Assembly (NCBI GenBank): GCA_027004315.1
Contig: JALTHV010000268.1
Span: forward strand, 2,052 to 7,615
DNA length: 5,564 bases
Direction: 5' to 3'
Source: Deltaproteobacteria bacterium
Lineage (GTDB): Bacteria; Desulfobacterota; Dissulfuribacteria; Dissulfuribacterales; UBA3076
Shown here: positions 1-5,537 of the stretch, one piece after another
Layout of the letters: the number at the start of each line of letters is the position of its first letter
Position numbering within the stretch: position 1 is the first letter of the stretch
The notes under the pieces: model-generated
The model's input: the letters and a program-made list of their open reading frames with translations, nothing else
What the model was told of the DNA's origin: nothing
The model's database searches: none
Program-made: the position numbers and the translations under genes

Positions 1-123
1 CGCTTAGACAGACTTTATGAGGTGATCGTACGAAGGGACGAACATTTAAAGCTGGAGAGGCGTGTAGTAAGCCTGGAACAGAGTGTAGGTGAGCTGAAGA
101 GGCGGTTGGTAGTGAATCAGTAA
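1..123 (+). CDS. C-terminal fragment of an unidentified coiled-coil protein (5' end outside window)
   Basis: Frame 1 is open from the first base to a TAA at 121-123 and gives 40 residues, ending in ELKRRLVVNQ. I do not recognise the family. The residues L18, V22, L25, V29, L32 and L36 (fragment numbering) follow a regular 4-3-4-3-4 spacing. With the many Arg, Glu and Lys residues between them, this predicts an amphipathic helix forming a C-terminal coiled coil, probably for oligomerisation. No catalytic motif is visible. The gene converges on the minus-strand membrane-protein gene that ends at 232, leaving 108 bp between the two stops. A weak A/T-rich inverted repeat (122-142) overlaps the stop but has too few G/C pairs to call a terminator. 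A chance open frame of 40 codons is possible, but the clean heptad pattern argues that it is real. Confidence 0.5.
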   Translation, partial: RLDRLYEVIVRRDEHLKLERRVVSLEQSVGELKRRLVVNQ

Positions 124-231
124 ATCAATTGTGCAATGATTTAGGACTTTCTTTGATATTTCATGGACATATAGATATCACTCGCAAATAGTCATCTCCC
201 TATTTTTTCTACATATCATATTTTTCCCTTT

Positions 232-1623
232 TCAGAGGTTTCTGCCAGGTATTTCAACGGTCGCATACGGCCATAGACTTACCATGCCTGCGATAAGGGC
301 TACGCCCATAATAGACATGCCGGCAACAAAGACCTTGTCTCCCCTTGTTACAAACCACAGGATCTCACCTGCCAGGCCTGAAGCCATCCCGAAAACCGAG
401 GTCCAGACAAAGAGCCTTGGCCATGGGCCTGGTGCCGTGGCGTGATTGTATTTACATCCAACGGCAAGCAGGACGGCAAGGATAATTGGCAGAAGAAAAA
501 ACGAGTAGAGCAGGTGTGCCCGAATAAAAATGTTATCGTTAAGGGCCCCGGGCGCCGGGGATACCCCTGCTCCGTAAAAGCCTTCGTGAAGTTCGATATA
601 GATACCCAGAAGCACTGTGCCTACGAAACCAAGTACCCAGACAAGAAAGATGGCGATTCGAATAGCTGCCTTAATGGGAGTAAAAGATTTTGTGTCCCTC
701 CGGCCCGGAGACCCGGAAAGCCCTGCCATAAGCAGAAGGATGCCGATTTCTCCGGTTGTTAATACCAGGTCATCTAGCGGGATGCCGTTCGGACCCGATG
801 CAAAAATGGTAGGTGGCTCCCATCCGGCTATTGCCGAAAAGACATAAATGACCGTCGCCAAAAGAAGAGCGATAAGAGTCATCCCTAAACCCAGGATGCC
901 CATCCTCTTTCTCCAAGGGCCACGGGATTCATATTGGAGGTATATGGCTGTAAGCGCAGCCAATCCACACAAAAGAGCGGCTGCGATAAGGTGAGAATGG
1001 GATGCCACAAGGCCATCCTGGAACGCTGTGGGTTTTATGTTAATGGCATTGAGCAGCACGCCTGATCCAGGGATGGATTTGATCCCGATGTCGATACACC
1101 AGCCAGCAAGGTGGCCAAGGGGTGCTGATATAAGAATCGCTATGATAGAGGAAAACAAAAGCCAGAATGCCATACCTGTTTTCCTTGCATTTCCATCTTT
1201 TTTCAGGGCAAATATGGCCATGGCAACCACCAGGGTTATCCCAAGGCAATCCGTCATCACCATTCCGATGATTTGAACCACGACGGCAACAGAAATACCC
1301 TTGCTGGTATTGAAGATGGAACCCGCGCCGACCAGAAGGATGGCAGATATCGCACCTGCGGTATAGACCCGCTCGTTTACTGCTTCCAGGGGAAATATCT
1401 TTTGTGTCAAAAGATACAGGAGAATCAAGACAGGGACCATGATCCCGTGATAGTACATTGCCGCTGAATAGTTGAAATCGCCCGGGACAAACCAATGAAC
1501 CCTAAAGAGGAGGCTTGAAAAAAGCGCCACGACAATCCAGCAGACAGCAAAAAAAATGGCAAAATCCGAAAAGGCAACGGCCTTTGTACCGTTGGATTGC
1601 TCTCTTCTCCCTGTTTGAAACAT
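232..1623 (-). CDS. 12-helix integral membrane protein, distantly heme-copper-oxidase-subunit-I-like, function unassigned
   Basis: This is a complete gene of 463 residues if started at the ATG at 1623. An in-frame ATG at 1644 would add MLCKEVI, but AAGGA lies 7 nt upstream of the 1623 ATG, inside that extension, so I prefer the shorter form. Hydrophobic segments lie near residues 18-40, 53-73, 86-106, 112-139, 150-173, 205-231, 242-267, 284-304, 318-342, 368-390, 404-424 and 431-453, giving about 12 helices. There is no cleavable signal peptide. Histidines fall in or beside helices: H59 in YYHG (helix 2), H171 in PLGHLAGW (end of helix 5), H209 and H211 in ASHSHL (helix 6) and H370 in RAHLLYSF (helix 10). 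Twelve helices and a helix-2 His-Gly recall heme-copper oxidase subunit I. However, the family's helix-6 HxxxY, helix-7 His-His and helix-10 HxH are not recognisable, so a terminal-oxidase activity is not supported. It may be a divergent heme-binding membrane protein. It lies 144 bp downstream of the thiouridylase-like gene with its own ribosome binding site, and no subunit II or cytochrome c gene is nearby. The coding call is firm; the function is not. Confidence 0.85.
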   Translation of the reverse strand: MFQTGRREQSNGTKAVAFSDFAIFFAVCWIVVALFSSLLFRVHWFVPGDFNYSAAMYYHGIMVPVLILLYLLTQKIFPLEAVNERVYTAGAISAILLVGAGSIFNTSKGISVAVVVQIIGMVMTDCLGITLVVAMAIFALKKDGNARKTGMAFWLLFSSIIAILISAPLGHLAGWCIDIGIKSIPGSGVLLNAINIKPTAFQDGLVASHSHLIAAALLCGLAALTAIYLQYESRGPWRKRMGILGLGMTLIALLLATVIYVFSAIAGWEPPTIFASGPNGIPLDDLVLTTGEIGILLLMAGLSGSPGRRDTKSFTPIKAAIRIAIFLVWVLGFVGTVLLGIYIELHEGFYGAGVSPAPGALNDNIFIRAHLLYSFFLLPIILAVLLAVGCKYNHATAPGPWPRLFVWTSVFGMASGLAGEILWFVTRGDKVFVAGMSIMGVALIAGMVSLWPYATVEIPGRNL

Positions 1624-1635
1624 GATTACTTCCTT
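1609..1635 (-). promoter_or_regulatory. Ribosome binding site choosing the inner start of the membrane-protein gene
   Basis: Read on the minus strand, AAGGAAGTAATCATG places a Shine-Dalgarno-like AAGGA 7 nt before the ATG at 1623-1621. The upstream in-frame ATG at 1644 is preceded by GGCCT with no purine-rich site. The AAGGA therefore favours the inner start and a 463-residue product. Confidence 0.6.
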
Positions 1636-1680
1636 ACACAGCATAGGCCAGTGATGTTATGTAACCGTCCCCGGCTAGCG

Positions 1681-1771
1681 GCAGCCTTTTGAAGGGTTTC
1701 AGTGCGGATTAATGGGCAGAGTGCCCTGATCTTGTGCATCAAGCTGCTCCTGAACCCCTGAAAAAGGCTAC
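1681..1771. repeat. Long imperfect inverted repeat spanning the stop of the thiouridylase-like gene
   Basis: The 22-nt arm at 1681-1702 pairs with 1750-1771 at 18 of 22 positions; shared blocks on the plus strand of the right arm are CTGAA, CCCT and AAAA-GGCT. The 47-nt spacer contains a smaller perfect hairpin, GGGCA-GAG-TGCCC (1714-1726), close to the centre. The right arm covers the TAG stop (1768-1770) of the minus-strand thiouridylase-like gene. Transcribed from the minus strand, the whole would fold as a long hairpin between this gene and the membrane-protein gene. No T-tract follows on either strand, so it is not a classical intrinsic terminator. It could instead act as an mRNA 3'-end stabiliser or be a dispersed repeat. 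Confidence 0.6.
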
Positions 1772-2862
1772 CACTGGCCAGGGGGAATGTGAACGGTTAC
1801 GATGTTATCAGGATGTCTATGGCGATTTCCATATCTGTGAAAATCGGTGTTTAGTCTCTCTATGTCTCTATCTGAGAGCACGAGACCCCTGACAATCCTC
1901 TTTTTCCCTATTCCCGGGCAAGAAAGTTCTACGTCTGCCGGTTGTCCCTTCATCTTTGTGTATCTACACAGGATGCCTGCGGCAAGGGCTGCATAGGTGT
2001 CCGAATCTGTCTTCCTCCAGAGGCCAACAGGGCCTGGGGCCGATACCATATTGAGCTGGATATCTCCTTTTGTCATAAGGGATACCAACTTTGAATTTTC
2101 TCTTTCTCTTCTCCCGATTACCAGCCAGGACCTGTCCGGCAGGAGAAAGTGCCTCCCCAACTGGGCAAGGAGACAGTCATTTACACCCAGGTCAGGCCAG
2201 AGTCCAAATATGCATTTTAGTCTCTGGGAGATTATTGGATCAGTGAGGACACACCCTCCGGCAGGGGCAGGATATCTCTTTATACCGTATCTGACTGCAA
2301 GCGCCATCTGGTCCTTTCTTCCCCTGCCACTTAGCCCCAGCAGCCTCGATCGGTCAACTATGCCCCTTGTCTCTATGGCTGTAGGCGAAAAATGGAGGGC
2401 AGAGAGGGGACGCAGGAGCAGTCCCTCTGTACCGCTGTCCCGTTCTATTATCCTGAGGCTGTCCCTGCGCTGGGACATGGGCCTCTGTCCCAGCACCTCA
2501 CCAGTGGCAATAAGGCATGCCCCAAATTCATCCAGTCTCTTGAGGGCCTCCTGAAGCATCAGGATTTTGCAGTCAATGCAGGGATTTATGTATCTTCCAT
2601 AGCCGTGCCTTGGGTCCCTCAGCATCTTGAGATATATCTCGGAGATGTCTATTACCTCAGATTCTATCCCATAGTCGGCAAGGGTCTTTTTCTTAAAACT
2701 CTCTTCTCGACCCTTGAGTTTGTAGCCAAAAAACGGTGTGATAAACCTGAGGGCCAGGACATGTATGCCCTGTTCCTGGAGGACCTTACAGGCGAGGATG
2801 CTGTCAAGACCTCCGGAATAGAGGGCCAGGCAGGTGGGATATTTGCTTGGCCGGGCCATCAC
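1768..2862 (-). CDS. MnmA/ThiI-like PP-loop sulfurtransferase with C-terminal NFACT-R_2-like RNA-binding domain
   Basis: The product is 364 residues. Residues 11-40 carry the PP-loop ATP-pyrophosphatase signature SGGLDS (16-21), which binds ATP and adenylates the substrate in tRNA thiolation enzymes and relatives. NPCIDCK (93-99) supplies C95 and C98, ATGEVLGQRP lies at 119-128, and AGGCVLTDP (201-209) supplies C204. In MnmA two cysteines in roughly these places form the persulfide relay, so C95 or C98 together with C204 are the likely sulfur carriers. Residues about 228-305, including LGRHFLLPDRSW and LVIGRRERENSKL (247-259), resemble the NFACT-R_2 domain, a predicted RNA-binding module known fused to such thiouridylase-like proteins. 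I infer tRNA 2- or 4-thiouridine-type modification, but the substrate is unproven and this is not canonical MnmA. The N-terminal THUMP of ThiI is absent. The start is GTG at 2862, or ATG at 2859 immediately after it; both overlap the recN TGA (GTGATG), indicating translational coupling. The stop is TAG inside an inverted repeat. Confidence 0.88.
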   Translation of the reverse strand: MMARPSKYPTCLALYSGGLDSILACKVLQEQGIHVLALRFITPFFGYKLKGREESFKKKTLADYGIESEVIDISEIYLKMLRDPRHGYGRYINPCIDCKILMLQEALKRLDEFGACLIATGEVLGQRPMSQRRDSLRIIERDSGTEGLLLRPLSALHFSPTAIETRGIVDRSRLLGLSGRGRKDQMALAVRYGIKRYPAPAGGCVLTDPIISQRLKCIFGLWPDLGVNDCLLAQLGRHFLLPDRSWLVIGRRERENSKLVSLMTKGDIQLNMVSAPGPVGLWRKTDSDTYAALAAGILCRYTKMKGQPADVELSCPGIGKKRIVRGLVLSDRDIERLNTDFHRYGNRHRHPDNIVTVHIPPGQW

Positions 2863-4517
2863 TGGGTCTCTATTGGGCCAACCAGCCTTTCGGCATATAG
2901 CCTGGCCGCTTCCTGGTCTCCGCCAAGCATCCTTGCCAGTTCCTCAAGACGCTGGTCCTGTTCTAATTCCCTTATAGAAGTTACTGTATTGTCTCCTTTG
3001 ACCACCTTTTTTACCACTATATGTCGATCCCCTTTGGCAGCAATCTGTGGAAAGTGCGTTATGGTAATAATCTGTCCAAAGGAAGAGAGGGCCTTGAGTT
3101 TATCTCCTACCCTATCTGCCACCTCTCCACCTATTCCCGCATCTATTTCGTCAAAGACAATGGTCTCGACTCCTGCCTTCTTTGCAAGGGCAGTCCTCAG
3201 GGCCAACATTACCCTTGAGAGTTCTCCTCCTGAGGCAATAGATGCCAGGCCTCTGAGGGGTTGGCCAACATTCGGACTAAAGAGGAACTGTACCCTGTCA
3301 GAACCTGCAGGCCCTATGTCCATGGCTGAAGTCTTGACCTCTACCACAAAGTCGGTCTTGGCCAGCTTCAGATCAGAAAGCTCGGCCCTGATGGCCGCAG
3401 AGAGTTCCCTTGCCCCCCGGGACCTCTTCTCAGAAAGTCTCTTTGCAGAGGCCATGAGCCGCTCCTTCCCCTCCTTGAGCCTTGTCTTTAACTCCTCTAT
3501 ATGGTCATTTTTTCTGCCAAGGTCCGCAAGCTCTCTATCGATGGTTTCCCTGTAAGCCACTACGTCCTCAAGGCCCGGGCCGAAGTGCCTCTTGAGTTCC
3601 CTGAGCTGATAGATACGCTCCTCGATCTGCTCCAATTCTGCAGGATTGCTTTGGAGCCTCTGCAGGTATTCCCTGAGGGTCCACGCCACCTCCTCTGCCT
3701 GATAGGTCACGGAGTCGAATTCTTTGAGCGTTGCCTCCAGACCGGGATCAAGCCCTGCCATACGTTCGAGGTCTTTTTTGCAGCCTGCCAGTCTTTCCTG
3801 GACTGACCCCTTCTCTGCATAGAGGGTCCTATAGCAGGCCTCTCCAAGGGCCCGCAAGGTCTCAGCGGCCTTCAGTACCTTGAGTTTCTGTTCGAGACTT
3901 TCTTCCTCTCCCGGCCTGGGGGCTACCCTGTCGATCTCCTGTGCCTCCTGTTGAAGCCTTTCTACTTTTTCTGCCGTTTTCTCTCTTTCGGCCTTGGCAC
4001 ACTCCATCTCCCTCTGCATTCCCCTGACTTCATGATACAGATTGCCCATCTGCCTCAGATCTTCTTCGAGCACGGCATAGCGGTCCAGCCATGGCCCATG
4101 TCTATCACGGCGAAGAAGTTCTTGGTATTCATGCTGTCCGGCAAGGCTCACGAGACCTGATGTAATCAGCCTGAGGTCCTGGAGGCTGACAATAGCCCCA
4201 TTTACATAGATCCTTCCCCTGCCGGACCGCGGCATTATCCTCCTTATGACCATCTCATCATTACAGGGTATCCCTATATCTTCTAGCTGATGCTGGACTT
4301 CCGGCATAGTCTCAAATACTGCCTGTACCATGGCCTGTTTTGCCCCAATCCTGATCTGCTGAAGATCGGCCCTTGCACCAAGGACCAGTTTCAGGGCCTC
4401 AACAAGTAGAGACTTGCCTGCCCCTGTCTCTCCTGTAAGTACGGTAAGTCCTTTTGAGAAACTGAGAGAGACCTTTTCAAAGAGTATGAAATTTTCCAGG
4501 TTGAGTTCTAATAACAA
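2859..4517 (-). CDS. recN: DNA repair protein RecN (SMC-like ABC ATPase)
   Basis: This is a full-length RecN of 552 residues, the usual size for the family. RecN is a cytoplasmic SMC-related ATPase that acts early in RecA-dependent repair of double-strand breaks. The N-terminal half-ATPase begins MLLELNLENF, with Walker A GETGAGKS at 29-36. AGQHEYQELL (126-135) is a conserved RecN block. Residues about 150-385 are charged, Glu/Lys/Arg-rich coiled coil, broken around HFGPGLEDV (311-319). The C-terminal half-ATPase has the ABC signature SIASGGELSR (426-435), Walker B and D-loop IVFDEIDAGIGG (453-464), and the H-loop histidine in TITHFPQIA (H488). All catalytic motifs are intact. The start is TTG at 4517: an in-frame TGA lies only four codons upstream and no ATG or GTG lies between. 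No good Shine-Dalgarno is visible; the upstream bases read GAGCGGGGTCCTCC. The recN stop overlaps the start of the thiouridylase-like gene. Upstream lie a possible operator and a motif shared with the divergent gene. Confidence 0.97.
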   Translation of the reverse strand: MLLELNLENFILFEKVSLSFSKGLTVLTGETGAGKSLLVEALKLVLGARADLQQIRIGAKQAMVQAVFETMPEVQHQLEDIGIPCNDEMVIRRIMPRSGRGRIYVNGAIVSLQDLRLITSGLVSLAGQHEYQELLRRDRHGPWLDRYAVLEEDLRQMGNLYHEVRGMQREMECAKAEREKTAEKVERLQQEAQEIDRVAPRPGEEESLEQKLKVLKAAETLRALGEACYRTLYAEKGSVQERLAGCKKDLERMAGLDPGLEATLKEFDSVTYQAEEVAWTLREYLQRLQSNPAELEQIEERIYQLRELKRHFGPGLEDVVAYRETIDRELADLGRKNDHIEELKTRLKEGKERLMASAKRLSEKRSRGARELSAAIRAELSDLKLAKTDFVVEVKTSAMDIGPAGSDRVQFLFSPNVGQPLRGLASIASGGELSRVMLALRTALAKKAGVETIVFDEIDAGIGGEVADRVGDKLKALSSFGQIITITHFPQIAAKGDRHIVVKKVVKGDNTVTSIRELEQDQRLEELARMLGGDQEAARLYAERLVGPIETQ

Positions 4518-4570
4518 GGAGGACCCCGCTCAATCTATTCGGATCTTGTATTTTATAACCCTTTTCTTTT

Positions 4571-4584
4571 ATAATATCTAAACC
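4571..4584 (-). promoter_or_regulatory. Promoter-like 13-bp motif upstream of recN (copy 1 of 2)
   Basis: On the minus strand GGTTTAGATATTA, continuing into TATAAAAG, lies about 55 bp before the recN TTG. It contains TATTAT, a fair -10 element, but no matching -35 at 16-18 bp. The same 13 bases occur upstream of the divergent DUF1992 gene, in the same orientation relative to that gene. This could be a shared promoter or operator element, although a chance A/T-rich match is not excluded. Confidence 0.35.
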
Positions 4585-4592
4585 ATTAGGAT

Positions 4593-4618
4593 ACCTGTTG
4601 GCATCCTTCATGACAGGT
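4593..4618. promoter_or_regulatory. Inverted repeat ACCTGT-N14-ACAGGT upstream of recN, possible operator
   Basis: Two perfect 6-nt arms (4593-4598 and 4613-4618) sit about 76-101 bp before the recN start. recN is often SOS-controlled, and CTGT...ACAG is the core of the E. coli LexA box. That box has an 8-nt spacer between CTGT and ACAG; here the same cores are 16 nt apart or more, so this is not a standard LexA site. I record it as a candidate regulator-binding palindrome only. Confidence 0.25.
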
Positions 4619-4664
4619 CAAAAGAAGTCTGCACTTTGTTGATCCTGTATTTTGGCAATGAAAC

Positions 4665-4798
4665 TTGATGTCCTTGCAAAAAGTCTTTTTCTCACGCAAA
4701 GGCGCAAAGCTCGCAAAGGCAATCTGTTGTTATTAAAGAAAAAACTTCGTGTCTTGGCGACTTTGCGTGATATTTTTGATTTTTTACGAAGTCATCAA
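4665..4798. repeat. 134-bp imperfect palindrome with nested inverted arms (miniature-element-like)
   Basis: The outer arms 4665-4685 and 4778-4798 match at 16 of 21 positions, both reading TTGATG at the outer end with an AAAAA core. Inside these, after spacers of 6 and 7 nt, the inner arms 4692-4718 and 4745-4770 share TCACGCAAAG and a GC-AAG-containing continuation. The left inner arm itself is a run of three GCAAAG units. The two layers are nearly symmetric around a 26-nt A/T-rich centre. AAACTTGA occurs at both edges (4661-4668 and 4797-4804), which could be a target duplication, although it partly overlaps the arms. There is no reading frame inside, so any mobility would depend on functions encoded elsewhere. 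This resembles intergenic repeats known from several bacterial genomes. Confidence 0.65.
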
Positions 4799-4853
4799 AC
4801 TTGAAATTTGAAATCGGTAAAAATACAAAGACGTAGATAGGTTACCTAATTTC

Positions 4854-4878
4854 AAAGTAACTTCTCAATAAGTTGGGG
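4854..4878 (+). repeat. 25-bp repeat, copy A (exact match to 5531-5555)
   Basis: The core CTTCTCAATAAGTTGGGG (4861-4878) and the preceding AAAGTAA are identical to 5531-5555. The two copies also have similar continuations: GGCTCCCATTTT here, and GCATCATTTT after copy B. A diverged inverted copy lies at 5011-5029. Confidence 0.85.
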
Positions 4879-4947
4879 GCTCCCATTTTGGTAACCGATT
4901 ACAGGCCGCTTCTTTTTCCAACATGCTCTTATCCCTACAAGGCTAAT

Positions 4948-4994
4948 CCCCTCACCCTGCCCTCTCCCCAAGGGGAGAGGGTTTGGGTGAGGGG
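4948..4994. repeat. GC-rich double-stem hairpin repeat
   Basis: CCCCTCACCC (4948-4957) pairs perfectly with GGGTGAGGGG (4985-4994), and CCCTCTCCCC (4960-4969) pairs perfectly with GGGGAGAGGG (4972-4981). The two stems are separated by a TG/TTT internal loop and closed by an AA turn. This CCCTCACCC/CCCTCTCCC type of palindrome is a familiar dispersed repeat in many bacterial genomes. No T-tract follows on either strand, so I do not call it a terminator, though such a stem could impede transcription across the region. Confidence 0.8.
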
Positions 4995-5010
4995 GAACAC
5001 TGTATTGCCA

Positions 5011-5029
5011 GGACTTATTGAAAACTTAC
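5011..5029 (-). repeat. Diverged inverted copy of the 25-bp repeat
   Basis: Read on the minus strand this is GTAAGTTTTCAATAAGTCC, against GTAACTTCTCAATAAGTTG in copy A: 15 of the first 17 positions match. With copy A it bounds about 175 bp containing the GC hairpin, as terminal inverted repeats would. Confidence 0.55.
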
Positions 5030-5042
5030 ATTTCAATTTTCT

Positions 5043-5055
5043 GGTTTAGATATTA
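5043..5055 (+). promoter_or_regulatory. 13-bp motif upstream of the DUF1992 gene (copy 2 of 2)
   Basis: GGTTTAGATATTA begins 120 bp before the DUF1992 start and is the exact inverted counterpart of 4572-4584, so each divergent gene has one copy pointing towards it. The A/T-rich sequence that follows (GCATTTAATTTAATAATAC) could hold a -10, but no clear promoter pair is visible. Confidence 0.3.
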
Positions 5056-5162
5056 GCATTTAATTTAATAATACACACTTTTTCGAAAAAAAAGTCTAAA
5101 CTGATGAAGGATATTGGATATTTTTACCCCATGATTCACTCACTAACAAGCTGGAACAGGCC

Positions 5163-5537
5163 ATGTTTAACTTTACCAAGATAGCGGAGAATCGGATCCA
5201 GGAGGCAATGAAACGGGGAGAGTTTGACGATATCAAAGGTAGAGGCAGGCCCCTGGTCTTTGAAGACAACTCATTAGTACCTCAGGACCTGCGGCTTGCA
5301 TACAAAATGCTTAAAAATGCTGGTTTTTTGCCTCCTGAACTCCAAGAAGAAAAAGAAATAAAGACTGCGATGGACCTGCTTGAGAGCCTGGATGATGAAA
5401 AAGAACGCTATAGGCAGGTACAAAAACTCAATCTCATGATAACCAAGATTAATATGTCACGCAGAAGGCCCATTAATCTGGAAAAGAACCAGATCTATTA
5501 CAGAAAAGTGGTAGAGCGTGTGGAAGTAAAAAAGTAA
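5163..5537 (+). CDS. DUF1992 (DnaJ-homologue subfamily C member 28-like conserved domain) protein
   Basis: This is a complete 124-residue gene. It opens with FTKIAENRIQEAMKRGEFDD (residues 4-23), followed by KGRGRPLVFEDNS (25-37), VPQDLRLAYKMLKNAGFLPPEL (39-60) and a charged helical second half. This is the standard domain shared with E. coli YhdN and with the conserved region of animal DNAJC28. No J domain is present, and the biochemical role of the bacterial family is not established. The protein is cytoplasmic, with no signal peptide or membrane segment. The ATG at 5163 is preceded by GGAACAGGCC, whose AGG lies about 3 nt before the start and GGA about 8 nt, a modest ribosome binding site. 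The gene is divergent from recN across a repeat-rich gap. Its last codon and TAA stop (5535-5537) lie inside copy B of the 25-bp repeat. Confidence 0.93.
   Translation: MFNFTKIAENRIQEAMKRGEFDDIKGRGRPLVFEDNSLVPQDLRLAYKMLKNAGFLPPELQEEKEIKTAMDLLESLDDEKERYRQVQKLNLMITKINMSRRRPINLEKNQIYYRKVVERVEVKK

Larger units (their letters stand above)
4518..5162. other. 645-bp gene-free divergent intergenic region rich in repeats
   Basis: I find no credible coding sequence, tRNA or rRNA here. From left to right it holds A/T-rich promoter-like sequence before recN, a 6-bp-arm inverted repeat, a 134-bp imperfect palindrome, a tandem pair of TTGAAAT (4801-4814), the palindrome-like TAGGTTACCTA (4838-4848) with an inverted GGTAACC at 4890-4896, and one copy of the 25-bp repeat. 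These are followed by a GC-rich hairpin, a diverged inverted copy of the 25-bp repeat, a second copy of the 13-bp motif, and TTTTTCGAAAAA (5079-5090). Promoters for both recN and the DUF1992 gene must lie here unless transcripts enter from outside. I could not place a convincing -35/-10 pair for either. Confidence 0.7.

Noticed and set aside
122..142. Inverted repeat AAATCAATTG/CAATGATTT right after the partial gene's stop
   Set aside because: The stem is A/T-rich with a bulge and a 2-nt loop, and no T-tract follows, so a terminator call is not justified.
1040..1495. 151-codon minus-strand open frame inside the membrane-protein gene
   Set aside because: It is an out-of-frame shadow: the translation is rich in Cys, His, Arg and Trp with no hydrophobic pattern, while the overlapping frame encodes regular membrane helices.
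2392..3555. 387-codon plus-strand open frame across the thiouridylase-like gene and the 3' part of recN
   Set aside because: It lies opposite two genes with intact family motifs; its Ser/Pro/Leu-rich product has no recognisable domain and no ribosome binding site supports it.
4593..4618. Canonical E. coli-type LexA box upstream of recN
   Set aside because: The half-sites match but the spacing is well beyond the 8 nt between CTGT and ACAG required, so only a generic operator candidate is listed.
4692..4770. CRISPR-like array from the repeated GCAAAG units
   Set aside because: The units are only 6 bp, are adjacent rather than separated by uniform spacers, and belong to an inverted-repeat structure; no cas gene is present.
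4948..4994. GC hairpin as an intrinsic terminator
   Set aside because: No run of T follows on either strand, and it lies between divergent genes where no transcript is expected to end.
5077..5095. TTTTTCGAAAAA palindrome as a terminator
   Set aside because: It has only one C-G step in the stem and essentially no loop; it is more simply an A/T-rich upstream sequence.
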